Below, piece by piece: positions 1 to 9,604 of a stretch of DNA of 39,519 nucleotides; the first letter of the stretch is position 1; each line of letters opens with the position of its first letter. The stretch is from contig JAHECK010000013.1 in the NCBI GenBank assembly GCA_024641785.1, forward strand, positions 1 through 39,519, given 5' to 3'. The notes under the pieces are model-generated. The model did no database searches and had not been told where the DNA came from. It saw nothing but the letters and a program-made list of their open reading frames with translations. Source of the DNA: Flavobacteriales bacterium (GTDB lineage: Bacteria; Bacteroidota; Bacteroidia; Flavobacteriales_D; JAHECK01). Both the position numbers and the translations under genes were made by a program.

Positions 1-1064
1 ATAATCAGATCTCCGTCATTTAATCCTTTTACGACATATGAGTTGCTGTTTTTCTTTAGCACGTCAACCTGAACAACATATAGAACTGAATCTCGAATTG
101 TTTGAACCATTTGATCATTACCCAATGCCTTTCTCGGTAATTCAAAACTATTAGGCACATTTCCTGAAAAGATGGTTACTTCAAGATACATCCCGGGATA
201 AAGATCGGCTCTTCCATTTGAAGGCACGATATATACATTTACAGATTGAGTATTAACATTAATTTGTTGTTCAACTCGTTTTACCTTTCCTTTCCACTCA
301 AAATCATTTCCTCTTGTTTTCATGGACACTTCCTGACCGGGAGCAACAACATTAATATTTTCTCTATCGATGGGAACGGCTATTTCAAGTTCACTGGTCT
401 GACTTAATTTAGCAACAGGGGTACCCATATTTACAAATGAACCTTGTTGGATCATCACTTCTGAAAAATAACCACTAAAAGGCGCTCTGATCGTGTATTT
501 AGAAAGTCGAATCTCATCTTTTTTAATATTATAATACTCGCCGAGTACATTTCGAGATGCTAAAAATGTTTGCTCCTGATTACTAGAGGTTTCAGGTAAA
601 TTGGGGAAATTTAAATCTACATCCAGTGAATTAAAAAATTGTTCCCAAACCTTATATGAATTTGGGTAGTCAATTTTTATATCTGCTAATGCACCTGCCA
701 TTAAATTCAAAAAAGAACTTTTTCGGGCTTTTAAACTCAATCTTGCTTCTCGATCATCCACTTTAAATAAGACCGTTCCGGTAGAAAATTTAGCTCCTTG
801 TTTTAAAGGGATATCTCCATATAAAACCACTCCGGCAACTTCAGGAGAAACATTGATACTGAGAGAAGGGTTTACTCTTCCAAAACCAACTATTGAAATG
901 GCTTGTGCGGTATTTTTCACTTCCAGTACTTTTGCATACTGAAAACGCTCTTTCTTATCCTTGAGTTTAGAAGAGTTTACTTGAAAATTACTGTATAAAG
1001 ACCAAGCGATCACACTGATAATTATGATAATAACAGAAAGAATAATGAACTGTCTTTTCTTCAT
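1..1064 (-). CDS. HlyD/AcrA-family efflux periplasmic adaptor subunit, partial (C-terminus beyond window)
   Basis: This is the membrane-fusion (adaptor) subunit of an RND-type or related efflux pump; it links an inner-membrane pump to an outer-membrane channel. The frame is open from the ATG at 1064 to the window edge, giving 354 codons without a stop. Seen: an N-terminal anchor helix at about residues 6-24, rich in Ile and Val; a first lipoyl-like half at about 80-108 (motifs GAKF, GTVLFKVDDREA); a helical hairpin at about 110-175; a second lipoyl half at about 186-215 (motif RAPFSGYFSEV, then QGSFVNMGTPVAKL); and beta-barrel sequence after it (PGMYLEVTIFSG). The order is that of the HlyD/AcrA family. 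The partner pump gene would lie to the left, outside the window. Family call is confident; substrate is unknown. Confidence 0.9.
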   Translation of the reverse strand, partial: MKKRQFIILSVIIIIISVIAWSLYSNFQVNSSKLKDKKERFQYAKVLEVKNTAQAISIVGFGRVNPSLSINVSPEVAGVVLYGDIPLKQGAKFSTGTVLFKVDDREARLSLKARKSSFLNLMAGALADIKIDYPNSYKVWEQFFNSLDVDLNFPNLPETSSNQEQTFLASRNVLGEYYNIKKDEIRLSKYTIRAPFSGYFSEVMIQQGSFVNMGTPVAKLSQTSELEIAVPIDRENINVVAPGQEVSMKTRGNDFEWKGKVKRVEQQINVNTQSVNVYIVPSNGRADLYPGMYLEVTIFSGNVPNSFELPRKALGNDQMVQTIRDSVLYVVQVDVLKKNSNSYVVKGLNDGDLI

Positions 1065-1082
1065 GGATTTTTATTTTGCTTG

Positions 1083-1090
1083 CAAAAGTA
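1083..1090 (-). promoter_or_regulatory. Candidate Bacteroidota -7 box (TACTTTTG) for the HlyD gene
   Basis: The minus strand reads TACTTTTG, matching the TAnnTTTG consensus, 18 nt upstream of the adaptor ATG. No TTTG is present at the expected distance upstream, so the promoter is only half matched. Confidence 0.35.
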
Positions 1091-1249
1091 GAAAGCTTTG
1101 CCTTTTAATAAGAGTTATTTGATAAAATAATCGTAATAAAAATTTATATACGGTCTGCGAATATTTCGACTGAAAGCAGAAATGTATCAAGGGGTCATTA
1201 TTGTCTTGGTAAATCCTTTTTAAATCTGTCATCAAACCCCCAGCATTCC

Positions 1250-1825
1250 TTACCTCCCAATCAACCTCAGATACACTTCTCTGCAGAGCCATGCATCCGT
1301 TGCGGCATAATCTATCTGAGCCTTACTTAAAACCGGGTTTTCCCAGTTACTTACCTGCTGTGCCTTGGAAATACGAATATTTAAAACTAATGCTGCCAAT
1401 TTCCTTGCACCTATACTTACAAATCCATGATCTTGGGCAAACTGATTTAGATCGATAATGTTTCGCGATGAATGTGATAGACTTTTCGATAGATCTTTAA
1501 GGTCATCATGAATTGCAATACCCACTTTTACAATGCTCTCTTCTTCCAATAACTCTTTTAATAATGGTAGTGGACCGGTAGAAAGGGTGCGGAATAGGTA
1601 TACTTTTTTTTCTGAAGCTAATTGCACAAGCGATACCGGAAATGATTGTCCCCGCTTAAATGCAGGTTTTGCTTCAGTATCAATTCCTATTATTTTAGAG
1701 TACATTAATTCTTCCAATGCACTATCAGCTTCTTGTCTACTATTGATAAGATGAATATTGCCCGTGTACTTTCCATGAGGAAGATTTGCAATCTCTTCTT
1801 TTGAAATTTCTTTTCTATAATTCAT
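1250..1825 (-). CDS. 3'-5' exonuclease (DnaQ-like, RNase D-type fold)
   Basis: A 191-residue single-domain nuclease of the DEDDy class. Seen, numbering from the chosen start: Exo I D49-x-E51 in IGIDTEAKP, Exo II around D108 (HDDLKDL), and Exo III Y173-x3-D177 (YAATDAW), so the full DEDD set with the Tyr variant is present. There is no HRDC domain, so this is not a full RNase D; its DNA or RNA substrate cannot be told. The frame is open up to 1918, but the ATG at 1825 is preferred because a consensus promoter lies between the two, immediately before 1825, and the longer version would overlap the divergent MFS gene. It sits 185 bp upstream of the HlyD adaptor gene and is probably a separate unit. 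Confidence 0.88.
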   Translation of the reverse strand: MNYRKEISKEEIANLPHGKYTGNIHLINSRQEADSALEELMYSKIIGIDTEAKPAFKRGQSFPVSLVQLASEKKVYLFRTLSTGPLPLLKELLEEESIVKVGIAIHDDLKDLSKSLSHSSRNIIDLNQFAQDHGFVSIGARKLAALVLNIRISKAQQVSNWENPVLSKAQIDYAATDAWLCREVYLRLIGR

Positions 1826-1834
1826 TTTCGTCGA

Positions 1835-1865
1835 CAAAGTTAATTCAATGCCTATTTCATACAAA
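1835..1865 (-). promoter_or_regulatory. Consensus Bacteroidota promoter (TTTG-N19-TAACTTTG) for the exonuclease gene
   Basis: On the minus strand TTTG (1865-1862) is followed by exactly 19 nt and TAACTTTG (1842-1835), a full match to the primary sigma consensus TTTG-N19-21-TAnnTTTG of this phylum. The -7 box ends 9 nt before the ATG at 1825, so the transcript should be leaderless or nearly so. It lies in the 78-bp gap between the divergent exonuclease and MFS genes. Confidence 0.7.
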
Positions 1866-1903
1866 TGCATTGATAAATTTATTTCATCTTTGCGCTCATA
1901 ATA

Positions 1904-3103
1904 ATGGCAAAATATCAATTATATAATTTGCAGTTTTGGCTTCTATGCCTTAGTTCCATGTTCTTCATGGGTAGTTTTAATATGATCATTCCGGAATTAC
2001 CTGATTTTTTGAGCCATTTAGGAGGCGCAGAATATAAAGGACTGATAATCTCACTTTTTACTTTATCAGCCGCAATTTCAAGACCTTTTTCAGGAAAACT
2101 TGCCGATGAAATAGGTCGGAAACCCATTATGATCTATGGTGCAATGATCACTGTAGTTTGTTCCGTTAGCTATGTGTTTTTAGTTAGTGTTATTGGCTTT
2201 TTAGCTCTTCGCTTTATTCATGGTATGTCTACCGGTTTTGCTCCTACCGGAAGAACTGCATTCTTATCGGATATGGTTCCTATCGGTAAAAGAGGTGAAG
2301 CGATGGGAATACTTGGTATTTCAGCTAGCTTAGGTATGGCCGGTGGTCCTGCATTGGGATCTGAAATTGCAACTCATTTTGGACTTGAATCGATGTTTTA
2401 TGCTTCTTCTATTATGGCCATCATCTCGATTATTATCGTATTGCCAATGAAAGAGACGCTGCCTGATCCCAAACGGTTTAAATTAAAGATGCTCTCAATA
2501 AAACTTAGTGATATCTACGAACCTAAAGTGCTTGGACCGGTAACCATCATGATGCTCTATGCCTATTCTTTTGGGACTGTATTGACTATAGTTCCTGATT
2601 ATAGTCGTTATATTGGAATCGACAACAAGGGCTTATTTTTTAGCGTTTTCTTTTTAGCAAGTTTATTTTCCAGACTTATAGCTGGGAAAATTTCAGACAA
2701 AAAAGGAAGAGTGGTCGTGATCAAATATGGATTGATCATTTTCTCACTTGGATTGATCACCACTGCTTTGGCTAGTTCAAAAATAATGTTTTTAAGCGGA
2801 GCGATGCTTTATGGCTTAGGTGGCGGAATTACGAGTCCGACCATTTTCGCCTGGACTGTTGATCTTAGTGATGAAATAAGAAGAGGTCGGGGTATATCAT
2901 TTATGTATCTGGCAATGGAAATAGGTATTGGAGTTGGGGCGTTAAGCTCCGGATTTATTTATGGAGACAATGATGCAAACCTTTCAAATACTTTTTGGGC
3001 TTCTTTAGTGTTTATTGTTATTGGCTTTATTTACTTGCATATTTCATGGAAAAATAAAAGACAAAACCCGGTTGTCTTATATCAAGAAGGCGATAAACAA
3101 TAA
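1904..3103 (+). CDS. Major facilitator superfamily (MFS) transporter
   Basis: A 399-residue inner-membrane secondary transporter of standard MFS length with about 12 hydrophobic segments in two halves. Seen: the loop 2-3 signature GKLADEIGRKP at about residues 64-74 and its degenerate repeat GKISDKKGR in the second half, plus Gly-rich helices (GISASLGMAGGPALGSE) typical of drug or sugar efflux-type members. The start ATG faces the exonuclease gene across a 78-bp gap. Substrate is not predictable; the closest feel is of the drug:H+ antiporter or EmrD/YfcJ-like group. It converges on the 2114-aa gene, with 101 bp between the stops and no obvious terminator. Confidence 0.9.
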   Translation: MAKYQLYNLQFWLLCLSSMFFMGSFNMIIPELPDFLSHLGGAEYKGLIISLFTLSAAISRPFSGKLADEIGRKPIMIYGAMITVVCSVSYVFLVSVIGFLALRFIHGMSTGFAPTGRTAFLSDMVPIGKRGEAMGILGISASLGMAGGPALGSEIATHFGLESMFYASSIMAIISIIIVLPMKETLPDPKRFKLKMLSIKLSDIYEPKVLGPVTIMMLYAYSFGTVLTIVPDYSRYIGIDNKGLFFSVFFLASLFSRLIAGKISDKKGRVVVIKYGLIIFSLGLITTALASSKIMFLSGAMLYGLGGGITSPTIFAWTVDLSDEIRRGRGISFMYLAMEIGIGVGALSSGFIYGDNDANLSNTFWASLVFIVIGFIYLHISWKNKRQNPVVLYQEGDKQ

Positions 3104-3204
3104 ATTATTTTCAGCTATTTTAGGTTTAAAGCTTTATGCTGGGTGTCGGATGTGAAAATGACACTTGAATTAACACTTCCTAAATTTTATTAGTGCAATT
3201 AAAA

Positions 3205-6200
3205 TTACTTTCTAAGGATCTCGTAAGCTTCTTCCTCGCTTATTTCATTTCCATTTAATACGTAAAGAATTTTAGCTTGATCTACTCCACGTTCATGAAA
3301 ACGCTGTAAGATCACTGTCGCTTCGGTTAAGGAATCTATTTCTTTTGAAGAATAAATGGTCTTTCCTCCATTAATTGCTCGTTTAATTCCTATATCCGAA
3401 TTTTCGAGTAGGGCTGTAGCAACATTATTCGGTATGCTATTAGAATAACTCCCTATATAAATAACAAAACTTAATTCTGATGGATCCGGAAGAGTCTTCT
3501 CTACTTTAGGACTTTCAATAATTACTTCTTCTTTTTTAGGCTTGATAGGGTCTGCTTTCACAACAACAGGAGTTTCTTTTTTTACAACTTGATTTGGTGC
3601 TACTACGTTTGCTTTTGTACTCTTATCATTTGAAACAATAATGTTTGGGTTTTCCAGAATTAATGCGTTTGCTTTATCTAAAGAAATTCGATCACCATCG
3701 TAATACACAGTAATAAAAGCATCAATAACTCCTTTCGACATTACATATTCTTTCTGTTTTAAGGCCTCATCGATAGTACTATAAATTCCCGATGTATAAC
3801 GATAATATCCATTGCCCGTTAATTCAAGATTCAGTGGCTGAATTCCAAAAAGTTCGCTTAATTGAACTTTCCTACTAAAAACACCTACCTGAACGCAATA
3901 AAACAACTCTTTAATTGCATTAACCGAGGTGGCCGGAGCTTCTACCCCTCCATCAATTATGGTATTGCTTGGAGGGCTGGTATTTACTAAATTATTAAAA
4001 TCCTCCGCCTTTATTACCGGGGTCTCCGGTTTTTTATCTATCTCATTATTCATTGAAATAGTTCCGGCTTCTTGCTGTCCTACCATCTGCAGTGCTTCAT
4101 TTATTGGAATTCGTTTTCCATTATAAAATGAAACGATAAATGCATCTTGATAACCTATCGCATTCACCTGATTTTTAGCCACTTTTGCATCCTTGATATC
4201 TCTAAAGATACCGACAGAATAGCGTGTGATTCCATTATCAAGCAATTCAGCGGTCATTGGACTTAAACCAACAAAATGTTCTGCCGGTAATTCATTTCTA
4301 AATGCCCCGATTTGAACTTTAAAGATCAAGCCATCAGGTAATGGAGGATTTACAGGTATAGGATCTTCTTTTGAATAAAATACGATCCCTTCTTCAAATA
4401 AAAATCCTTTGGACTCACCTACTTGCTCAGGCACTTGCACTTGCTCCGCAACGATCTCCTCTTGCTCTATTACTGGCTCTTGCTCCTGCTCCTGCTCCTG
4501 CTCAATTATAATCACTTCATCCACCACAGCAAGTACTGGTGTTCTGCCCTCATTTATATCCGAAATAATCTGCTTGTTCTCCGTTTCCAAATTCGCATAA
4601 AAAGCATCTATATTCGTATTTATCTTGGCTTTATTTTCTTCCAGACTTCCAATTAGCATTTCAAGAGAATCTGTTTTATGATACCATGAAAGCGCTTCTT
4701 GAAAATAGTTGTTTTTTTGTGAATACAAGCTTTCTGCTTCCTTTGTGTTTTTTGCCTTTGAAAGATCTATATTCTGATAATTTTCCATCGAACTAATAGC
4801 TTGTTCGCGATAAGCCGATTGCATTTTTTTATAAGCACCTATATTTTTCTGAACCTCATTCTCTACGTATTGCAACGCATAATAAGTTTGAAGTTCCGGA
4901 GTATTAATGATCAATTCTGTCTGTCCCTCATTTAATCCCAAATTAATGAGTGCTTTCTCAAGCTCAACATTACCGGTAGGCGCTTTAATTGAAGCTGTTT
5001 TTTGTTGACCCTTTAATTGGATCTCTTGTTCGAATGCATCTAATTCTGCCAATTTATTTTGATTCCAAACCAATGCATCCTGATAAGTTTTTGATATGCT
5101 TTGCCATTTTGATAATTCAGATTGGTCTCCTTTCACAAGCATTTCTGAACTCTTCTGTTCAGATTCCAAAATGGATAATTCTAAACTTTCAATATTTTCT
5201 TCTAATAGCAGTTTTTTCTCATCTGTACTGAGTTCATAATAATTAAAGTCATCGTCATTAAAGAGACTCATAGGTATCCGTGTTGTATTACTACTGCTTA
5301 TCGATTCAGTTTGACCTGACTGCAATGACACGAGACTTAAAAAATAAGATTGCTTCAATAAATTAAGCTTCGCTTCTCCTTTCTCGTCATTGGCACTTAA
5401 AAATGCCTGCTTCGAAAGTTGATAATAATTATCAGTAGAAGTGTTTTCCTCATTCGCAATATGTAGTAATGGGATCCATTGAGTAAAGAATGTGTTTTCT
5501 TTATCTGTAATTTGATCTTTGAGTTGTTCCTTATCCTTTTGAATTTTTTTCAGCTCTTTATCAGTAGCCTTTTTCTCATCCAATTCTAGTTGATGATACT
5601 GATCGAATAATGAATTGATCTCTTGTATTTCTGTGAAATATTGAGCCGATTCCTTCTTTAAATTTTTATTCTGAAATCCAGGATCTTGAGATATCTTACC
5701 ACTTTCATTAAAAATAGCGATCGCATTCTCTGTCAATTCAAAACGCATTGCATTATCCCATGATTTGGATTTTTCGACGACAGATTCACTTGTTTTCTCA
5801 CTCGATATTTCCTGCTCAGGTGCTTTTTCTAGGCTAAGTTCTTCCATTGCGAGCAAAAGTCCATTCATATCCGCGTTCACCCCTTGCTGTAAAGAGATCC
5901 ACTGTTTACTTTCACTATCATTTGTTTCTACTGCTTGAACTTCGAGTATCTTAAAGGTAAGCGCTGCAGAAAGTTCTTTATATAAACTGTACTTTTTATT
6001 CAGTTGGTCTTCAATCGGCATATCACTAATTTCAATTGCGGTGATCTCCTTATTAAATCTTGGTGAAACACTAGTGATCATATCCTCTTTTGAAAGAAGC
6101 TCCAGCTCTTCTTCTTTTTGTTCATTTGAACTTACCAATGCATCAGGAGAAACATTTCCCTGAGCCATCTCTAATACCGCTGCATTAATTTCTACTTCCT

Positions 6201-9200
6201 TATCCAATTTGATCTCTTCCAATAAAGTGATCTTCGATTCTAATAGAATTTTCTGATCGGGATCGGCTACTTCAATTTCTCTATTTAAATCAGCCATCTC
6301 TATATTGATCATAGAAATGAGTGCTTCATTTAACTGGATCTTTTGGGCTTCTTTAACATCGATATCCGCACTTGAATTATTTATTGCATTCCACTTACTC
6401 TGATAATTTTCATCCAACTCATCGATCATTTCTCCTTCGGTTGGAAGATTAGCTACTTCACTTAATAGTGTAATATCTTGACTCAATTCATATTGATTCA
6501 CATTTAATTCAGTAATCAATATTTTTAATGCTTTTTCCTTTTCCAAATATTGCCTCATCAGATAAAGGTCATCTTCAGGATATGGCATTAATTGTAAATT
6601 ATAAAGTAGAAGTCCTAAACGATCTACGGTATGATTATAAAAATCGAGCATTTTAGCATTTTTCTCCAGATTACTTCCTCCTCCAGTCTCAATTACTTGT
6701 TTTTCGTCATTAAATTCAGGTATAAAATCTTCAACTGTGTAGACCGATTCCTGATTATTTTCAATTTCCTTTTTATAATCTTTTAGCAAGGCTACTGTTT
6801 CGCTTTCCTTTTCTGCTTTTACCCCTTCTAATTCTTGTTTAGAATATTCAGAATCATTCGCTTCAAGAGTTCTATTAACTTCTTCAATCAATTCAGTATT
6901 TAGTAATATCCTTTCTTCAAGTTGTTCTATTTTATCAGGATTTGCTGCAATTAATGATTGTTTCTTGCTATACTCATTTACCAATTGGTTCTCAATACCA
7001 TTTTCATTTGATACAAGCATTTGATCATCACTGGTTAATTCTCCGATCTCTGTTTTATCTGACGGAACTAAGGCTAATAATTCTTCATAAGTAATACCTA
7101 AAGAAAGCAGAGCGTCATTATCAAGGTTTTCCATCGCTAAGATATTCTCCTTTGCTTTATCGATTTGACCACTTGATTCCACTAACTGAGTGTCCAATGG
7201 CTTTTTACTTTCTAAGGCTTTATATTCCCAGTTTGTGGCAAATTCAAATCCTTGGTCAGCTACCTTACTATTCCAATCTAATTCACGGTACTTCTCCCAG
7301 TTTTTTGGTGAATCCTCTTCAATTTCAGCTAGCTCATTACGCGCTCGATTTAGCTCTCGCTCAATCGCCTCTTTATCCGACCCTTTGGCATTTTGAACCT
7401 GGGTTTCAAGTCTCTTTATTAAAGTGATGTTTTCATTTTTGTCATTTCTTAATTGTTCAGAACGATCAAAAGCCTGCATAGCTTTCATGTGCTCCAGTTC
7501 TTTCACATCAGCCAGAAAATCGATCTCATTTTCATCAAGTTTATTCTGCTTAATATTTGCTTCTAAAATTGCAAGATCATTCATCGATGAACTTAACAGC
7601 GTTTTTTCATTTGATATTAAGCCCTGTTCCAATTCAATTTTAGCAGCACTCAATCCATTAATCGCTTCCGTCCTTTCTTTAATACTTTCATTTAATCGGG
7701 ACGATATCATCATTGCCGATGCCGAATTCAATAGATTTATTTTTGCTTCATCTCTTAATGTTATTGAAAGTTTCAAAAACTCTTGTTTCTCAATAAGATC
7801 ATTTGAGGCCTCGAAATTTGCAAATGCCTTTTTTGATTCTTCAATAAGTTCGTCTGATTTTAATTTGAATGCCTTTGATTCAGCAAATGCTTTAGAAGAA
7901 AGTGCGCTATAATCCTTATTTTTCTTACTCAGATCAATGATCTCATTATCAGCCCAATCCGCTACTTCTTGATTAGAATGTAATTTGCTAAATCCTGCAC
8001 TTAAATAGAGGGATTCAATTTCACCTTGTTGCTTAGCTAATTCCTGGTCCTTAAGCTTTTCGTTTATCAGATCAGCAGGCGTAATATCCAGTTCGGCCCT
8101 TTTCTTTAAAGCCATTGCCAATAATTCCTGAATATCGCCTTCTAAAGGTTCATCGAAATAATTTTTTATCATTAGTCGTTCTACTCCGTCATCATCGATC
8201 AATATGAGTTCTTGTCTAAAAGCAGCAATACTTTCTAAGCGGGGAATTTCAACTTTTCCGGTATGAATAATCCCGGACTTACCGGCTTCAACATAAAAAT
8301 TATACGCTCCGCCATAATTAAAATCCAGTAAGTAATTACCTGATGCTTCAGAATTATATATTCCGATTTGGCGTTTAGTCTGACTGTCTTCGATCGTTAT
8401 CCTCGCATTTTTAAGGGATGGATCTAATTCAGAAAGGAAGTTTCCTTTTATTAATATGATACTCGATGGCAGTAGATCTACTTTCACTTCATAAACCGAC
8501 ATTCTATCTTGCTTACTGGCTCTAGATGAAGCGAAAAAAGCATTTTGATTTAGCGAATCCGCAATATAAAGAATGTCATTGTCGGGTGTATTGATTGCAA
8601 AGTCAAGATTTTCCGGTGCACTATAGGCTCCGGAAAAGGGATTTATAACAGATTTGAAAATATCAAATCCTCCCATACTATTATGTCCTTCAGAACAAAA
8701 GTAGAGGGTTTTACCATCCGGATGCATAAATGGGAAATCTTCATTAAAAGGAGTGTTAATAGTAGAGGGCAAAAGGTTCGGCTCCGACCAGCTTCCATCA
8801 CCTTTTCGGGTAGCATAATAAATATCTAGTCCCTGATCTCCTTTTTTACCATAACTCGAAAAATAAACGACATTGGATAGAGGAGTTGAATAGATAATCG
8901 GTAGATGACCATTTTTCTTATCGATGCTACTTTGAAATTCTTCGGGAGCGATTAATATTTTACCGGAAAGATTTTCTAATTGATAATACCTGAAAAACTC
9001 ATTGGCATCTACATCTGTTTTATCAAGTACAATTACTTCCTTTATGTTTGTCAATAGGGCTTTCCCATTATTACACTGCTGTAATGAAAGTGCCAGATTA
9101 TACTTATCCTGCGTCTTGCTGTCGCTTAAATCTGCAAATTTCTCGAAATTCTTTATTGCTTTATCAAACTCATAATTCAACTGATAAGCTTTCCCGAGGA

Positions 9201-9504
9201 AATAAAAAGCACGATTATCAATTCCTGCTTTTAAAGAAGATTTTTGCAAATAAGGAATGGCATCTGCTTTTTTATCAGAACCATATAATAAAGTAGCCCC
9301 ATATTTAAAAGTAATATCAGGATCCCCTTTTTTTATTGATAAAAGCTGGGTGAACATAGGGTAGGCCTCGGCATAAGATCCATCCTCGAACAGTGTATTC
9401 GCTTGTTTTAATAGATTATCTGTCTCAGATTTTTGAGCATATAAATTGCCTCTAACACTTAAGAGTAGTAGTGATACAGAAATTAGTCCTATGAAATTTC
9501 TCAC
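3205..9504 (-). CDS. Giant exported TPR-PD40-CRD-coiled coil-SPOR-like protein
   Basis: An exported cell-envelope protein of about 2100 residues; specific function unknown. The frame begins at a GTG at 9549, but the GTG at 9504 gives a classical 24-residue signal peptide ending NLYAQ; either is possible. Domains, numbered from 9549: TPR-like helices about 45-155; PD40/WD40-like propeller about 205-355 (blades with HPDGKTLYFCSEG and GFDIF); carboxypeptidase-regulatory-like beta domain about 363-440; then more than 1000 residues of charged, heptad-like coiled coil; a Glu-Gln run near 1690; and three SPOR-like repeats at about 1736-1820, 1880-1963 and 2025-2114 (VQIGAF, VQVGVF, IYIGSYS). TPR-propeller-CRD is the layout of PorE of the type IX secretion system, which ends in an OmpA_C-like peptidoglycan-binding domain; here SPOR-like repeats take that place. 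Last gene of a minus-strand run, 55 nt or more after the 1495-aa gene. Confidence 0.85.
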   Translation of the reverse strand: MRNFIGLISVSLLLLSVRGNLYAQKSETDNLLKQANTLFEDGSYAEAYPMFTQLLSIKKGDPDITFKYGATLLYGSDKKADAIPYLQKSSLKAGIDNRAFYFLGKAYQLNYEFDKAIKNFEKFADLSDSKTQDKYNLALSLQQCNNGKALLTNIKEVIVLDKTDVDANEFFRYYQLENLSGKILIAPEEFQSSIDKKNGHLPIIYSTPLSNVVYFSSYGKKGDQGLDIYYATRKGDGSWSEPNLLPSTINTPFNEDFPFMHPDGKTLYFCSEGHNSMGGFDIFKSVINPFSGAYSAPENLDFAINTPDNDILYIADSLNQNAFFASSRASKQDRMSVYEVKVDLLPSSIILIKGNFLSELDPSLKNARITIEDSQTKRQIGIYNSEASGNYLLDFNYGGAYNFYVEAGKSGIIHTGKVEIPRLESIAAFRQELILIDDDGVERLMIKNYFDEPLEGDIQELLAMALKKRAELDITPADLINEKLKDQELAKQQGEIESLYLSAGFSKLHSNQEVADWADNEIIDLSKKNKDYSALSSKAFAESKAFKLKSDELIEESKKAFANFEASNDLIEKQEFLKLSITLRDEAKINLLNSASAMMISSRLNESIKERTEAINGLSAAKIELEQGLISNEKTLLSSSMNDLAILEANIKQNKLDENEIDFLADVKELEHMKAMQAFDRSEQLRNDKNENITLIKRLETQVQNAKGSDKEAIERELNRARNELAEIEEDSPKNWEKYRELDWNSKVADQGFEFATNWEYKALESKKPLDTQLVESSGQIDKAKENILAMENLDNDALLSLGITYEELLALVPSDKTEIGELTSDDQMLVSNENGIENQLVNEYSKKQSLIAANPDKIEQLEERILLNTELIEEVNRTLEANDSEYSKQELEGVKAEKESETVALLKDYKKEIENNQESVYTVEDFIPEFNDEKQVIETGGGSNLEKNAKMLDFYNHTVDRLGLLLYNLQLMPYPEDDLYLMRQYLEKEKALKILITELNVNQYELSQDITLLSEVANLPTEGEMIDELDENYQSKWNAINNSSADIDVKEAQKIQLNEALISMINIEMADLNREIEVADPDQKILLESKITLLEEIKLDKEVEINAAVLEMAQGNVSPDALVSSNEQKEEELELLSKEDMITSVSPRFNKEITAIEISDMPIEDQLNKKYSLYKELSAALTFKILEVQAVETNDSESKQWISLQQGVNADMNGLLLAMEELSLEKAPEQEISSEKTSESVVEKSKSWDNAMRFELTENAIAIFNESGKISQDPGFQNKNLKKESAQYFTEIQEINSLFDQYHQLELDEKKATDKELKKIQKDKEQLKDQITDKENTFFTQWIPLLHIANEENTSTDNYYQLSKQAFLSANDEKGEAKLNLLKQSYFLSLVSLQSGQTESISSSNTTRIPMSLFNDDDFNYYELSTDEKKLLLEENIESLELSILESEQKSSEMLVKGDQSELSKWQSISKTYQDALVWNQNKLAELDAFEQEIQLKGQQKTASIKAPTGNVELEKALINLGLNEGQTELIINTPELQTYYALQYVENEVQKNIGAYKKMQSAYREQAISSMENYQNIDLSKAKNTKEAESLYSQKNNYFQEALSWYHKTDSLEMLIGSLEENKAKINTNIDAFYANLETENKQIISDINEGRTPVLAVVDEVIIIEQEQEQEQEPVIEQEEIVAEQVQVPEQVGESKGFLFEEGIVFYSKEDPIPVNPPLPDGLIFKVQIGAFRNELPAEHFVGLSPMTAELLDNGITRYSVGIFRDIKDAKVAKNQVNAIGYQDAFIVSFYNGKRIPINEALQMVGQQEAGTISMNNEIDKKPETPVIKAEDFNNLVNTSPPSNTIIDGGVEAPATSVNAIKELFYCVQVGVFSRKVQLSELFGIQPLNLELTGNGYYRYTSGIYSTIDEALKQKEYVMSKGVIDAFITVYYDGDRISLDKANALILENPNIIVSNDKSTKANVVAPNQVVKKETPVVVKADPIKPKKEEVIIESPKVEKTLPDPSELSFVIYIGSYSNSIPNNVATALLENSDIGIKRAINGGKTIYSSKEIDSLTEATVILQRFHERGVDQAKILYVLNGNEISEEEAYEILRK
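4481..4503. repeat. Hexanucleotide repeat (TGCTCC)n inside the giant gene
   Basis: About 3.7 tandem copies of TGCTCC on the plus strand encode an alternating Glu-Gln run on the minus strand, in the linker between the coiled coil and the first SPOR-like repeat. Because the unit is 6 nt, slippage would change linker length without breaking the frame. Confidence 0.7.
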
Positions 9505-9604
9505 AGAAAAAATCAGTTTAGGGTATAAAGTTAAATTTAGACGAATCACCTTAAACAGTTATAAAATCTCCTATTCTTATTTAACGAACTTATTAACAAT
9601 AGGT

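Noticed and set aside
1071-1292. Short minus-strand ORF between HlyD and exonuclease genes
   Set aside because: Overlaps the end of the exonuclease gene in another frame, no motif, no signal peptide, not continuous with HlyD.
1826-1918. N-terminal extension of the exonuclease to 1918
   Set aside because: It would run through the consensus promoter and overlap the divergent MFS start.
4409-4600. Plus-strand ORF with Cys-Ser-Thr repeats
   Set aside because: Antisense of the Glu-Gln repeat of the giant gene; the repetitive composition comes from the TGCTCC hexamer.
7424-7912. 162-codon plus-strand ORF inside the 2114-aa gene
   Set aside because: It is the antisense reading of the coiled-coil region: Ser/Phe/Cys-rich with no domain, an artefact of Glu/Lys/Asn codons on the other strand.
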